From Jatrophihabitans endophyticus (lineage in GTDB: Bacteria > Actinomycetota > Actinomycetes > Mycobacteriales > Jatrophihabitantaceae), in contig NZ_FQVU01000005.1 in the NCBI RefSeq assembly GCF_900129455.1, forward strand, positions 186,001-250,000: 64,000 nucleotides of DNA. The letters run 5' to 3'. A program made the position numbers and the translations under genes. Positions 35,273 to 44,256 of this stretch are shown piece by piece (position 1 is the stretch's first letter; every line of letters begins with the position of its first letter). Under the pieces are notes generated by a model that saw only the letters and a program-made list of their open reading frames with translations, was not told where the DNA came from and searched no databases.

Positions 35273-36340
35273 ATGACCGACACCGACGCGGTGATCCTGG
35301 TAGGCGGGCTCGGCACGCGGCTGCGCCCGCTCACGCTGTCGGCGCCCAAGCCGATGCTGCCCACGGCGGGCGTGCCGTTCCTGACCCACCTCGTCACCCG
35401 GCTGCGCGACGCCGGGGTCACGCACGTGGTCCTCGGCACCTCCTACCGGGCCGAGGTGTTCGAGGAGTACTTCGGTGACGGCAGCGAGCTCGGCGTCGAG
35501 CTCGAGTACGTCGTGGAGACCGAGGCGCTGGGCACCGGCGGCGGCATCCGCAATGTGGCCGACACCCTGCGCGGCGACACCACGCTCGTGCTCAACGGCG
35601 ACAACCTGGTCGGCGTGGACCTCGCGGTGCTGCTCGCCGAGCACCGTGAGCGCGACGCCGACGTGACGCTCACGCTCACCCGGGTCGAGGACCCGCGCGC
35701 GTTCGGCTGCGTGCCCACCGACCCGGACGGCCGCGTGACCGCGTTCCTGGAGAAGAGCCCGGAACCGGTCACCGACCAGATCAACGCCGGGCTGTACGTG
35801 TTCCGCCGCTCGGTGATCGACACCATCCCGGCCGGCCGGCCGGTGTCGGTCGAACGCGAGACCTTCCCGGGCCTGCTCGCCGCCGGCGCCGCCGTCTACG
35901 GCCACGTCCACGGCGGCTACTGGCGCGACTTCGGGACCCCGGCGGACTTCGTGGCCGGCTCGTGCGACCTCGTCCTCGGCCGCGCGCCGTCACCGGCCGT
36001 CGCGGCACCGGGCGAGTCGCTGGTGCTGCCCGGCGCGCAGGTCGACGCCGCCGCATCGCTCACGCTCGGCACGACGGTCGGCCGCGACGCGGTCGTGGCG
36101 GGCGGGGCCGAGGTGGCCGGGTCGGTCGTCTTCGACGGCGCCGTGGTGGCGGCCGGGGCCGTGGTGCGCCGGTCCGTGGTCGGGGCCGGGGCCCGCATCG
36201 GCGCCGACGCCGTGCTCGAGGACGTCGTCGTCGGTGACCGCGCCACGGTCGGCGCCCGGGTGGAGCTGCTCGGCGGTGCGCGGGTCTGGCCCGACGCCGT
36301 GCTGGCCGACGGGTCCATCCGCTTCTCGACCGACGGCTGA
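35273..36340 (+). CDS. Sugar-nucleotide pyrophosphorylase, probable mannose-1-phosphate guanylyltransferase
   Basis: A 355-residue GT-A nucleotidyltransferase. VILVGGLGTRLRPLTLSAPKPMLP is the NTP-binding signature with the catalytic Arg and Lys; LNGDNL provides the metal Asp; DQINAGLYVFRRSVID and GYWRDFGTPADFV follow. From about residue 245 there is a left-handed beta-helix of hexapeptide repeats (TVGRDAVVAGGAEVAGSVVFDG). Best fit is the GDP-mannose pyrophosphorylase of mycobacterial type (Rv3264c) near LCP and fbi genes; a glucose- or other sugar-specific enzyme is possible. GDP-mannose would feed wall mannans and lipoglycans. Confidence 0.87.
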   Translation: MTDTDAVILVGGLGTRLRPLTLSAPKPMLPTAGVPFLTHLVTRLRDAGVTHVVLGTSYRAEVFEEYFGDGSELGVELEYVVETEALGTGGGIRNVADTLRGDTTLVLNGDNLVGVDLAVLLAEHRERDADVTLTLTRVEDPRAFGCVPTDPDGRVTAFLEKSPEPVTDQINAGLYVFRRSVIDTIPAGRPVSVERETFPGLLAAGAAVYGHVHGGYWRDFGTPADFVAGSCDLVLGRAPSPAVAAPGESLVLPGAQVDAAASLTLGTTVGRDAVVAGGAEVAGSVVFDGAVVAAGAVVRRSVVGAGARIGADAVLEDVVVGDRATVGARVELLGGARVWPDAVLADGSIRFSTDG

Positions 36341-36371
36341 TCCCGTCGGACCGGTGAGTCACAATCGCCGG

Positions 36372-37268
36372 GTGCTCACCTGGGACGCCGGTCACCGCCT
36401 CGACCTGCGGGCCACCCTCGCCCCGCTGCGTCGGGGCACCGGCGATCCCGCCCATCGCGCCGACGGCGAGCGGCACTGGCGCGCCTGCCTGACGCCGGAC
36501 GGCCCCGGCACGCTGGCGATGAGCGCCGCCGGCTCCGTCGTGACCGCGCACGCCTGGGGCCCCGGTGCCGACTGGCTGCTCGAGCGCGTCCCCGCCATGC
36601 TCGGCCGCGACGACGACTGGTCGACCCTCGACGTGTCGACGGTGCCCGTCCTGCACGAGACGCTGCGCCGCCGGCCAGGCATGCGGCTGGTCCGGACCGG
36701 GCTCGTCCTGGACGCGCTCGTCCCGGCGATCCTCGAGCAGAAGGTGACCGGGGTCGAGGCGCGGCGGGCCTGGCGCCTGCTGCTGTACCGCTTCGGCGGC
36801 GTCGCGCCCGGGCCCGGTCCCGAGCTGCGGGTGCCGCCGTCGCCGCAGCAGCTGCTCGACCTGCCGGGCTGGGAGTGGCACCGGCTCGGTGTCGACCTGA
36901 AACGCCAGCGTGCCATCCGCGCCGCGGCCCTCCATTCCCGCCGGCTGGAGGAGTGCGCGGCCATGACCCCGGCCGACGCCGCGGCCCGGCTGCAGCTCGT
37001 CCCCGGCATCGGCGTCTGGACGGCGGCCGAGACCACGCAGCGCGCGCTCGGCGATCCCGACGCCGTCAGCGTGGGCGACTACCACCTCAAGAACATGATC
37101 GTGCACCTGCTCACCGGCCGCGCCCGCGGCACCGACGACGAGATGCTGGCGCTGCTCGCGGCCTGGCCCGGGCAGCGGCAGCGCGTCATGCGCCTCGCCG
37201 AGCGCACCGGCATCGGCGCCCCCCGCTTCGGTCCGAAGTTCCGCTACACCGACATCAGGGCGATCTGA
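36372..37268 (+). CDS. DNA-3-methyladenine glycosylase, AlkA/HhH-GPD family
   Basis: A 298-residue base excision glycosylase. The C-terminal HhH-GPD core is clear: LVPGIGVWTAAETTQRALGDPDAVSVGDYHLKN contains the helix-hairpin-helix and the catalytic Asp (VGDYHLKN). VLDALVPAILEQKVTGVEARRAWRLL is the typical EQKVT motif of this group. It removes alkylated purines. GTG 36372 starts 31 bases after the guanylyltransferase and may be cotranscribed. Its 3' end overlaps the convergent WYL regulator by 14 bases. Confidence 0.9.
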   Translation: MLTWDAGHRLDLRATLAPLRRGTGDPAHRADGERHWRACLTPDGPGTLAMSAAGSVVTAHAWGPGADWLLERVPAMLGRDDDWSTLDVSTVPVLHETLRRRPGMRLVRTGLVLDALVPAILEQKVTGVEARRAWRLLLYRFGGVAPGPGPELRVPPSPQQLLDLPGWEWHRLGVDLKRQRAIRAAALHSRRLEECAAMTPADAAARLQLVPGIGVWTAAETTQRALGDPDAVSVGDYHLKNMIVHLLTGRARGTDDEMLALLAAWPGQRQRVMRLAERTGIGAPRFGPKFRYTDIRAI

Positions 37269-38232
37269 GCGGCTCGGTCGCGGCGGCCAGTCGGTCCGCG
37301 AGCGCCCGGACGAGCGTGCGCAGGGCGTCCGGACGTTCGACGACGAACGGCAGCCCGAGCCCGGCGAGCACCCCCGGCACCCAGTCCAGCTCCTCGACGC
37401 GCAGGGCGACGCGCACCCAACCGGGCCGCTCGTCGGCCGGCTCGACCGTCGCGACGCCGACGGGCAGCGTGGCCGCCACCCGGTCCGCCGGTCCCTGCAC
37501 GAGCACGGACACCTCGTGGCGGTGGGGCGCCCGGGCGATCGCGGTCAGCACCTGGGCCGCGGCGTCGAAGTCGGCGGGGACGTCGAAGCCGCCGTCGAGC
37601 ACGCGCGGCGCGGCGACGCGGTCGACACGGAACGTCCGCCGCGCGCCGCTCGTGCCGTCCTCGCCGGCCACGTACCAGCGTCCCGCGTGCGCGACGAGGC
37701 CGAACGGACGGACGATCCGCTCGCTGTGCCGCCCGTCGGCCGAGGTGTAGCGCACCGCCACCGGGCGCCGGTCGCGCACCGCCTCGGCGAACAGCAGCAG
37801 GGTGCCGGCCGCCGGCTCCACGACCGGCCGTGGCGGCGCGGTGAACGCGGTGGCCGTCTCGATCGCGTCCAGCCGCCGGTCGACGCCCCGGGGGAGCACG
37901 CGCCGCAGCTTCGCCGCCGCGCTCTGCGCCGCGGTCACCGACGTCGTGACGAGCCCGGCCCGCCGGCCGGCGACGAGGCCGAGGAGCACGGCCAGCGCCT
38001 CCTCCTCGGTGAGCAGCAACGGGGGCATGCGGTAGCCCGTCGCCAGCCGGTAACCGCCGTAGCGGCCACGGGTGACCTCGAGCGGGATGCCGAGCTCGCC
38101 GAGGTGGCCCGCGTAGCGCCGCAGCGTGCGCTCGTCGACGCCGACGCGGCGCGCCAGTTCGGCGACGGTGTGGGTGCCGCCGGACTGCAGGATCTCCAGC
38201 AGCGCGAGGACGCGGGCGGTGGGCCGGGGCAC
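37255..38232 (-). CDS. WYL-domain transcriptional regulator
   Basis: A 325-residue YafY/PafC-like regulator: N-terminal winged helix (VLALLEILQSGGTHTVAELARRVGVDERTLRRYAGHLGELGI, wing GRYGGYRL) and a WYL domain (VRYTSADGRHSERIVRPFGLVAHAGRWYVAGED and TFRVDRVAAPRVL). WYL domains bind nucleic acids or small nucleotide ligands and often respond to DNA damage. GTG 38232 is chosen; the open frame extends further but out of the family. Divergent by 64 bases from the VOC gene, over a clear inverted repeat that is the likely operator. Confidence 0.9.
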   Translation of the reverse strand: MPRPTARVLALLEILQSGGTHTVAELARRVGVDERTLRRYAGHLGELGIPLEVTRGRYGGYRLATGYRMPPLLLTEEEALAVLLGLVAGRRAGLVTTSVTAAQSAAAKLRRVLPRGVDRRLDAIETATAFTAPPRPVVEPAAGTLLLFAEAVRDRRPVAVRYTSADGRHSERIVRPFGLVAHAGRWYVAGEDGTSGARRTFRVDRVAAPRVLDGGFDVPADFDAAAQVLTAIARAPHRHEVSVLVQGPADRVAATLPVGVATVEPADERPGWVRVALRVEELDWVPGVLAGLGLPFVVERPDALRTLVRALADRLAAATEPLRSP

Positions 38233-38241
38233 GAGCCCGAG

Positions 38242-38282
38242 TATCGCGCGAACTACCGGGCGGATCCTGCCCGGTATCGCGC
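38242..38282. promoter_or_regulatory. Inverted and direct repeats between WYL regulator and VOC gene
   Basis: TACCGGGC-N7-GCCCGGTA (38254-38276) is a perfect 8-base-arm inverted repeat. It is flanked by two exact TATCGCGC copies at 38242-38249 and 38275-38282, 33 bases apart, about three helical turns. The position in a 64-base divergent gap makes it the likely binding site of the WYL protein. Confidence 0.55.
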
Positions 38283-38296
38283 CTACCGTCCTCGGC

Positions 38297-38728
38297 ATGA
38301 CAGCTGACAGCACTCCTGCCGCCCGTCCCGTCACTCTCGTCTCGATCCGCGTGATCACCGACGACGTCGCCCGCCTGGCCGACTTCTACCAGGAGCTGAC
38401 CGCCGTCCCGGCGCGCTGGTTCACGCCCGACTTCGCCGAACTGAACACGCCCGTGGGCACGTTGGCGATCGGCAGCGTGCGGACGGTCGCGCTGTTCGGC
38501 GAAGGCACCGCCGCGCCGGCCGCCAACCGCAGCGTCATCGTCGAGTTCCTGGTCGACGACGTGGACGCGGTGCACGACCGCCTCGCCGCGGCCGGGACGC
38601 CGGTCGTCCAGGAGCCGACGACGATGCCGTGGGGCAACCGCTCCCTGCTGTTGCGCGACCCGGACGGCAACCTGGTCAACGTCTTCACGCCCGTCACCGA
38701 GGCGGCGATCGCCAAGTTCGCCCGCTGA
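38297..38728 (+). CDS. VOC (glyoxalase/bleomycin-resistance) superfamily protein
   Basis: A 143-residue single VOC domain protein with the two beta-alpha-beta-beta-beta halves: VSIRVITDDVARLADFYQELTAVP and SVIVEFLVDDVDAVHDRLAAAGTPV, ending SLLLRDPDGNLVNVFTPV. The LRDPDGN turn is the usual near-C-terminal signature and its Asn/Glu region may bind metal. Substrate unknown. ATG 38297. Divergent from, and probably controlled by, the WYL regulator. Confidence 0.87.
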   Translation: MTADSTPAARPVTLVSIRVITDDVARLADFYQELTAVPARWFTPDFAELNTPVGTLAIGSVRTVALFGEGTAAPAANRSVIVEFLVDDVDAVHDRLAAAGTPVVQEPTTMPWGNRSLLLRDPDGNLVNVFTPVTEAAIAKFAR

Positions 38729-38760
38729 CCGGTGCCCTTCGCGGCGGTGTCACTCGGCCC

Positions 38761-38798
38761 GCATACGGCCCGTATACGGGGCGTAGACGGGGCGTACG
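38761..38798. repeat. Short 11-base direct repeats between convergent genes
   Basis: GCATACGGCCC, GTATACGGGGC, GTAGACGGGGC and a degenerate GTACG start follow one another at exact 11-base steps. They lie in the 118-base gap between the VOC gene and the serine hydrolase gene. No hairpin terminator is obvious here. Function unknown. Confidence 0.55.
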
Positions 38799-38846
38799 AC
38801 ACTCGGCGGAGAGGCGCCGGTGCCGAGCCGCCGGTCCCCGCCGCGG

Positions 38847-39707
38847 TCAGCCGAACTCGGCGAGGACGGCGTCGGCGAGCGCCGGCCACGCTGCGCGGGC
38901 CCAGTCGCCGAAGTCGCGGTCGGCCAGCGCGACGAGGGCGAGGCCGGCCTCGGGGTCGACCCAGAACATCGTCCCGCGCTGACCGAAGTGGCCGTAGGTG
39001 GCCGGCGAGTTGTGGCTGCCCGTCCAGTGCGGCGACTTGTCGCCACGCAGCTCGAAGCCCAGCCCCCAGTCGTTGGGCGACTGGCCGCCGTACCCGGGCA
39101 GCACGCCGCGCAGGCCCGGGAACTGGACCTCACGCAGGGCGGTGAGCGTGGCCGCGCCGAGCAGGCCCGAGGGCGCCAGCAGTTCGCTCACCACGTGGGC
39201 GAGATCGGCGACCGTCGAACGCCCGGCGTGGGCGGGTGACCCGGCCAGGTCGGACGAGCGCATGCCGAGCGGCTCGAACACCGCCTCGCGCAGGTAGTCG
39301 GCGAACGGGATGCCGGTGGCGCGCGTGACGAGGTCGCCGGCCAGCTCGAAGCCGGCGTTGGAGTACACCCGTCGGTCACCGGGTGGGCGTTCGCGGCGGC
39401 GCTCGTCCGCGGCGACGCCCGAGGCGTGGGCGAGCAGGTGACGCAGGGTCGCGCCGGGGAGCAGGTCGGCGTCCGCGGGATCGTCCAGCGACACCGCCTC
39501 CTCCTCGACCGCGACGAGAACGGCGAGCGCGGCCAGCGGCTTGGTCACGGACGCGAGCGCGAACTCGTGGTCGACCCGACCGTGGGTGGCGAGCACGCCG
39601 TCCGGACCGACGACCGCCGCGGCGGCGGTGGGGACGGGCCAGCCGTCGAGCCCCACGAGGGCGCGGCTGCCGCCCCCGCTGCGGCCACTGCCCGCGCCGC
39701 CGGTCAT
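38847..39707 (-). CDS. Beta-lactamase-fold serine hydrolase
   Basis: A 286-residue class C beta-lactamase/DD-peptidase fold protein (short form). Catalytic Ser and Lys in ASVTKP near residue 53, Tyr in VYSNAGFE, and the third motif [17 protein letters not shown] and [16 protein letters not shown] are family landmarks. There is no signal peptide, so it is probably cytoplasmic and an esterase or amidase rather than a resistance enzyme. Its ATG overlaps the stop of the CofE-Nudix gene (ATGA), so it is cotranscribed with the F420 genes. Confidence 0.9.
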   Translation of the reverse strand: MTGGAGSGRSGGGSRALVGLDGWPVPTAAAAVVGPDGVLATHGRVDHEFALASVTKPLAALAVLVAVEEEAVSLDDPADADLLPGATLRHLLAHASGVAADERRRERPPGDRRVYSNAGFELAGDLVTRATGIPFADYLREAVFEPLGMRSSDLAGSPAHAGRSTVADLAHVVSELLAPSGLLGAATLTALREVQFPGLRGVLPGYGGQSPNDWGLGFELRGDKSPHWTGSHNSPATYGHFGQRGTMFWVDPEAGLALVALADRDFGDWARAAWPALADAVLAEFG

Positions 39708-41044
39708 GCCCCGATCCGGGCGCGGGCCGCCGCCACGAGGCGGGGCAGCTCGGGCGAGGTGGTGCCGGGCAGATCGGCCCACGGGAACCAGCGCAGGTCC
39801 AGCGACTCCGCGCTGCGCACCGGCTCGGCGCCCGGCGCGCTCAGGGCGAGGAAGCGGACGTCGAAGTGCCGGGTCGCGACGCCGAGCGAGCAGGTGATGG
39901 GGTGCACGTCCAGGCCGAGCGGGGTCGGGTCGAACGACAGTGACCCCAGCCCGCTCTCCTCGCGGGCCTCGCGGGCGGCGGCATCGAGCATCGTCTGGTC
40001 CCCCGGTTCGCAGTGCCCGCCCAGCTGCACCCACATGCCGACGCGCGGGTGCAGCGTCAGCAGCACCGCCTCGCGCGTCGGGTCGACCACGAGCGTGCTG
40101 GCGGTGAGGTGCCCCGGCACGCAGGAGCGCCACGTCGCGTCCGAGCGCGCGGCGAGGAAGCCGAGGAAGGCCTGCCGCACCGCGGCCTCGACGACGTCGT
40201 CGGTGGCGAGCGCGGTGACGACCTCCACCGCGTCGTCGTGCAGCGGCGGCGGCGGCCCGGACGAGCGCTCCGCGTCGGCGCGGCCGACCGCGATCGCCTC
40301 GGCGGTGCCGAGCCGGAACATGTCGCTGTCGGCCCCGCGACGCAGCTCGGCGCCGCCGCGCCCGTCGTCGGGCAGCCGGCCGCCGGTCGCCAGGCCGCGC
40401 ACGATCGCCACCGGCACCCCACCGAGCTTGCCCTTGACGAGGTCGGCGGCCGACGCGATCTCGTCGGCCAACGCGACCTGCGTCGAGGCGATGACGTTGC
40501 CGTAGGCGTCGGTGTGCCCGCGCGGGTCGGTGACCGCGGTGAGACCGGCCACGCCAATGGCCTGGTCGATCACGCCGCCGCGCCAGGGGCGGCCCAACGT
40601 GTCGGTGACCACGACGCCGACCGTCACGCCCAGCCGCTCGCGCAGCTGCTCGCGCAGCAGCGCGGCCGACGCGTCGGGATCGACGGGCAGCAGCGCGAGC
40701 TCGTTGCGCGCGACGTTGGACGCGTCCACCCCCGCCGCGGCCAGCACGAGGCCCTGCCGGTTCTCGACGATGCGCAGCGACCCGCGGCGGGCCACCACCC
40801 GGACCGTCTCGGCGTCGATCGCCGCCTGCCGCGCGGCCTCGCGGACGTCCGCGTCGGTGGAGTCGAGCACGACCATGCGGCCCTCGGCCTTCGACACCAC
40901 CTTCGAGGTGACGACCACGACGTCGCCGTCCTGCAGCGTCGCGTGGCTCGCGACGATCTCGGCGAGGTCGTCGCCGGGGTGCACCTCGCCGATGCCGGTG
41001 ACCGGCAGCAGCTCGAGCCGTGCGGCCGCGTGGTCGCCGTTCAC
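39704..41044 (-). CDS. Coenzyme F420-0:L-glutamate ligase fused to a Nudix hydrolase domain
   Basis: One continuous 446-residue frame. Residues 1-250 are CofE/FbiB N-terminal: [54 protein letters not shown] and [24 protein letters not shown], the ligase that adds glutamates to F420-0. A short linker still like FbiB ([15 protein letters not shown]) leads, at about residue 305, to [13 protein letters not shown] and the Nudix box [20 protein letters not shown]. In standard FbiB this place holds an FMN nitroreductase-like domain; it is absent. GTG 41044 overlaps the fbiA stop. An F420 ligase role is firm; the Nudix substrate is unknown. Confidence 0.9.
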   Translation of the reverse strand: MNGDHAAARLELLPVTGIGEVHPGDDLAEIVASHATLQDGDVVVVTSKVVSKAEGRMVVLDSTDADVREAARQAAIDAETVRVVARRGSLRIVENRQGLVLAAAGVDASNVARNELALLPVDPDASAALLREQLRERLGVTVGVVVTDTLGRPWRGGVIDQAIGVAGLTAVTDPRGHTDAYGNVIASTQVALADEIASAADLVKGKLGGVPVAIVRGLATGGRLPDDGRGGAELRRGADSDMFRLGTAEAIAVGRADAERSSGPPPPLHDDAVEVVTALATDDVVEAAVRQAFLGFLAARSDATWRSCVPGHLTASTLVVDPTREAVLLTLHPRVGMWVQLGGHCEPGDQTMLDAAAREAREESGLGSLSFDPTPLGLDVHPITCSLGVATRHFDVRFLALSAPGAEPVRSAESLDLRWFPWADLPGTTSPELPRLVAAARARIGA

Positions 41045-42009
41045 GCGACCAGCTCCAGCGCCGTCTTCACCATCGCCGCCGTCGCGTCGTCGTCGCTCAT
41101 CAGCAGCGGGACGGCCGCCACCGCCACGCCGGGCACCCGGGCGGTATCGGTCTCGTGCACGAGCCAGCCGTCGAGCAGACCGCCCTCGGAGCGGGCGCCG
41201 TAGTGCCGCCCGACGCCCTCGGCGCTGACCTCGACGCCGATGGCGGGCAGGCACGAGTCGGCCATGCCGCGCACCGGTGCGTTGCCGACGATGGGGGACA
41301 GCCCGACGACCGGTGCGGAACCGGACACCAGGGCGTCGCGGATGCCCGGAACGCCGAGGACGGTGCCGATCGAGACGACCGGGTTGCTGGGGGCGAGCAG
41401 CACGACGTCGGCACCGGTGATCGTCTCGAGCACGCCGGGCGCGGGAGTGGCGTGCTCGGCGCCGACCTGGACGAACGCCTGCGCCGGCACCGACGCGCGG
41501 TGTCGCACCCACCACTCCTGGAAGTGGATCGCCCGCCGACGTGGCGTGCTGCCCTCGGCATCACCGGGCTCGGCCAGCTCGACGACCACGTGCGTCTCGC
41601 AGCGGTCGTCGGTCATTGGCAGCAGGGTCACCCCTGGTTGCCATCGTTCGCACAGCGCCGCGGTGACCTCGCTCAGCGGAAAGCCCGCCTCGAGCATGCG
41701 GGTGCGGACGAGGTGCGTGGCGACGTCGAGGTCGCCGAGACCGAACCAGGACGGCTCGGCGCCGTAGGCGGTGAGCTCGTCCTTGATCCGCCACGTCTCG
41801 TCCTTGCGGCCCCACCCCCGCTCGCCGTCGTGCACGCCGCCGAGGGTGTACATGACGCTGTCGAGGTCGGGGCAGATGCGCAGGCCGTGCAGCGTGACGT
41901 CGTCGCCGGTGTTCACGACGGCGGTGATGTCGTCGTCCGGGCGGGCCGCCCGCACGCCGCGCAGGAAGCGGGCACCGCCGATGCCTCCGGCCAGCACTGC
42001 TATTCGCAC
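41041..42009 (-). CDS. fbiA: 2-phospho-L-lactate (or phosphoenolpyruvate) transferase FbiA/CofD
   Basis: A 322-residue enzyme that joins the phospholactyl or PEP moiety from a GDP donor to the deazaflavin Fo, forming F420-0 or its dehydro form. Landmarks: [72 protein letters not shown] and [29 protein letters not shown] start at 42009, 49 bases after the methyltransferase gene's end. Translationally coupled to the CofE-Nudix gene. CofC and the Fo synthase are not in the window. Confidence 0.96.
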   Translation of the reverse strand: MRIAVLAGGIGGARFLRGVRAARPDDDITAVVNTGDDVTLHGLRICPDLDSVMYTLGGVHDGERGWGRKDETWRIKDELTAYGAEPSWFGLGDLDVATHLVRTRMLEAGFPLSEVTAALCERWQPGVTLLPMTDDRCETHVVVELAEPGDAEGSTPRRRAIHFQEWWVRHRASVPAQAFVQVGAEHATPAPGVLETITGADVVLLAPSNPVVSIGTVLGVPGIRDALVSGSAPVVGLSPIVGNAPVRGMADSCLPAIGVEVSAEGVGRHYGARSEGGLLDGWLVHETDTARVPGVAVAAVPLLMSDDDATAAMVKTALELVA

Positions 42010-42058
42010 GGGTACCGAACCTACGCGATGCCGCGCGGCGCGACGCCGCGAGACGCGG

Positions 42059-42697
42059 TCAGCGCCGGGCGGCGACGAGCAGGCCGTCGCCCACGGGCAG
42101 CAGGGCCGGGATCAGCCGCTCGTCGTCGCGCACCGTCCGGCCCAGCTCGCGCAGCACCGTGGTGTCGGGGTCGCGCTGCGAGGGGTCGGCCACGCGGTCG
42201 TGCCAGAGCGCGTTGTCGAACGCGACGATGCCGCCCGGACGCAGCAGTCGCAGCGCCTGCTCGTAGTAGACGGCGTAGGCGGTCTTGTCGGCGTCGACGA
42301 AGACGAGGTCGTAGGCGGCGTCGCGCAGCCGGGGCAGCACCTCGGCCGCCGAGCCGTTGATGAGCCGGTAGCGCGACGCGCCGATGCCGGCCTCGCCGAA
42401 CGCCTCCTTGGCCGCGCGCTGGTGCTCGCCTTCGACGTCGATGGTGGTGAGGACGCCCCCGGGCGCCATGCCGCCGAGCAGGTAGAGCCCGCTCACGCCC
42501 GCACCGGTGCCCACCTCGACGACGGTGCGCGCGGCGGTGGCGGCCGCGAGCAGGCGCAGCGTCGCGCCGCCGGCCGGTCCGATCGGGGTGCAGCCGAATT
42601 CGGCGGCCCGGCCGCGGGCGCGGGCGGTGACGTCGTCCTCGATGGCGAACGACTCCGCGTACGCCAAGCTCGCACCGTTCAGCATCGCGTCGGCCAT
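42059..42697 (-). CDS. SAM-dependent O-methyltransferase
   Basis: A 212-residue class I methyltransferase of the catechol/caffeoyl-CoA O-methyltransferase-like family (methyltransf_3). SAM motif I VVEVGTGAGVSGLYLLGGM near residue 60, the acidic ITIDVEGEHQRAAKEA loop as TIDVEGEHQ, and VFVDADKTAYAVYYEQALRLLRPGGIVAFDNALWHDRV with metal-binding Asp residues. Acceptor unknown. The same gene (Rv1220c) precedes sigE in mycobacteria. Start ATG 42697, 35 bases downstream of the decarboxylase gene's end. Confidence 0.92.
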   Translation of the reverse strand: MADAMLNGASLAYAESFAIEDDVTARARGRAAEFGCTPIGPAGGATLRLLAAATAARTVVEVGTGAGVSGLYLLGGMAPGGVLTTIDVEGEHQRAAKEAFGEAGIGASRYRLINGSAAEVLPRLRDAAYDLVFVDADKTAYAVYYEQALRLLRPGGIVAFDNALWHDRVADPSQRDPDTTVLRELGRTVRDDERLIPALLPVGDGLLVAARR

Positions 42698-42732
42698 GGA
42701 GGAACCCTAGCGCCGCGGCGGCCGGCCGGTGA

Positions 42733-44103
42733 CTAGCCGAGCGGGTCGGCCATCGAGTCGACGAGCAGTTCCAGGTCGGCGACGGTCGTCTCCGGGTTGA
42801 CGATCGCGAAGCGGGTGCAGACCCGGCCCTGATGCTTGGTCGGCGTCACGAACCCGACCTGCTCGTCGAGGATGCGGCTGCTCCAGCGCGCGTAGTCCCC
42901 GGCCTCCCAGCCGACGCGCTCGAAGACCACCACGCTGAGCTCGGGTTCGAGCAGCAGCCGGACGTGCTCGCGGGAGCGGATGACCTCGGCCCCGGCCCGC
43001 GCGACGGCGATGGTCCGTTCGATCGCGTCGGCGTAGGCGGCGGTGCCGTGGACAGCGAGGGAGAACCAGAACGGCAGCCCCCGGGCGCGTCGCGTCAACT
43101 GGATGGCGAAGTCCGACGGGTTCCACTCACCCTCGACGTTGACCGGGTCGAGGTAGCTGGCGTGTTGGGTGTGGGCGGCGCGGGCCTGCACCGGATCGCG
43201 GTAGATCAGCGCGCACGAGTCGAACGGTGCGAACAGCCACTTGTGCGGGTCGACGATGAAGGAGTCGGCGTGCTCGGTGCCCGCGAACAGCGGCCGGACG
43301 CTGGGGGCGGCGAGGCCGGCGCCGCCGTACGCGCCGTCCACGTGCAGCCACCAGCCGTGCTCGCGGGCGACGTCACCCACGCCGGCGATGTCGTCGACGA
43401 TCCCGAGATTGGTCGTGCCGGCGGTCGCGACGACGGCGAAGATGCCGTCCCGCGTCGTCTCGTCGAGCCCGGCGACCGTGTCGCGCAGGGCCGTGCCGGT
43501 CATCCGTCCCCGCGCGTCGCCGGGGACGACGACCACGTCGACGTCCATGACGATGCGCAGGGCGTGCTCGACCGAGGAGTGGGTCTGCTCGGTGATGCAC
43601 ACCGCCCAGCGGGCCGGCCGGGTGCCGCGCCGGTGCAGGGCCGACTCGCGGGCGGCCACGAGCGCGGACAGGTTGCCGATCGTCCCGCCCTGCACGAACG
43701 CGCCCCCGGCCTGCGCCGGCAGCCCCGCGAGGTCGGCCAGCCAGCGCAGCGCCTGGTTCTCCGCGTAGACCGCGCCGCCGCCCTCGAGCCAGGACCCCGA
43801 GTACATGCTCGTGGCCCCGACGAGCATGTCGAACGCGGCCGCCGCCTTGGTCGGCGCGCTGGGGATGAAGGACAGGTAGCGAGGATTGTCGACCGACAGG
43901 CAGGCCGGCCCCAGCACCTCGCTCCACACGCGGGTCGCCTCGGCGTGGCCGATGCCCGCGGCGGTCACCGTCTGCCCGGCGCGCTTCTCGAGCTCCTCCG
44001 GGGTCCGGGGCCGGTCGAGCGGGGCCTGCATCGCGAGCCGGTCCAGGCACAGCTGCGCGAGCACCTGCGAGAGGTGTTCCTCGTCCGCGGTGAAACGGTG
44101 CAC
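42733..44103 (-). CDS. PLP-dependent group II decarboxylase
   Basis: A 456-residue decarboxylase of the aromatic-amino-acid/diaminobutyrate/glutamate family. Landmarks: NPRYLSFIPSAPTKAAAAFDMLV, VQGGTIGNLSALVAARE, CITEQTHSSVEHALRI, VVATAGTTNLGIVDDI, LHVDGAYGGAGL and the PLP lysine in VDPHKWLFAPFD. Substrate cannot be fixed; tyrosine, tryptophan, DOPA or 2,4-diaminobutyrate are possible. ATG 44103. Divergent from sigE across 153 bases that hold the ECF-type promoter. Confidence 0.9.
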   Translation of the reverse strand: MHRFTADEEHLSQVLAQLCLDRLAMQAPLDRPRTPEELEKRAGQTVTAAGIGHAEATRVWSEVLGPACLSVDNPRYLSFIPSAPTKAAAAFDMLVGATSMYSGSWLEGGGAVYAENQALRWLADLAGLPAQAGGAFVQGGTIGNLSALVAARESALHRRGTRPARWAVCITEQTHSSVEHALRIVMDVDVVVVPGDARGRMTGTALRDTVAGLDETTRDGIFAVVATAGTTNLGIVDDIAGVGDVAREHGWWLHVDGAYGGAGLAAPSVRPLFAGTEHADSFIVDPHKWLFAPFDSCALIYRDPVQARAAHTQHASYLDPVNVEGEWNPSDFAIQLTRRARGLPFWFSLAVHGTAAYADAIERTIAVARAGAEVIRSREHVRLLLEPELSVVVFERVGWEAGDYARWSSRILDEQVGFVTPTKHQGRVCTRFAIVNPETTVADLELLVDSMADPLG

Positions 44104-44154
44104 GGCGGGTCAGCGTACGGCGGTCGCCCGCGCTCACCGCCCGCGGGCAGGTGC

Positions 44155-44181
44155 GGGAACGCTGAGAGCCGCGCCGGCGTT
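44155..44181 (+). promoter_or_regulatory. ECF/SigE-type promoter of the sigE operon
   Basis: GGGAAC at 44155-44160 (-35 like) and CGTT at 44178-44181 (-10 like), with 17 bases between them, matching the known actinobacterial SigE pattern GGGAAC...GTT. It lies 76 bases ahead of the sigma gene's ATG and points toward it, so the sigma factor probably drives its own operon. The match is by eye. Confidence 0.6.
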
Positions 44182-44256
44182 TAGGACAGGTACAGGTTGC
44201 CCTGGTTCCCTCGACATGCGGGTTCGCCGCAACCGTACGACGAGCGAGGTGAGCAG

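Noticed and set aside
38847-39707. Antibiotic-resistance beta-lactamase
   Set aside because: It has SxxK, YSN and HxG motifs but no signal peptide, and it is coupled to F420 genes; a cytoplasmic hydrolase is more likely.
39704-41044. Two separate genes (cofE and nudix) joined by a frame error
   Set aside because: The frame is continuous with FbiB-like linker sequence between domains, and no internal start with a ribosome-binding site is evident before the Nudix part.
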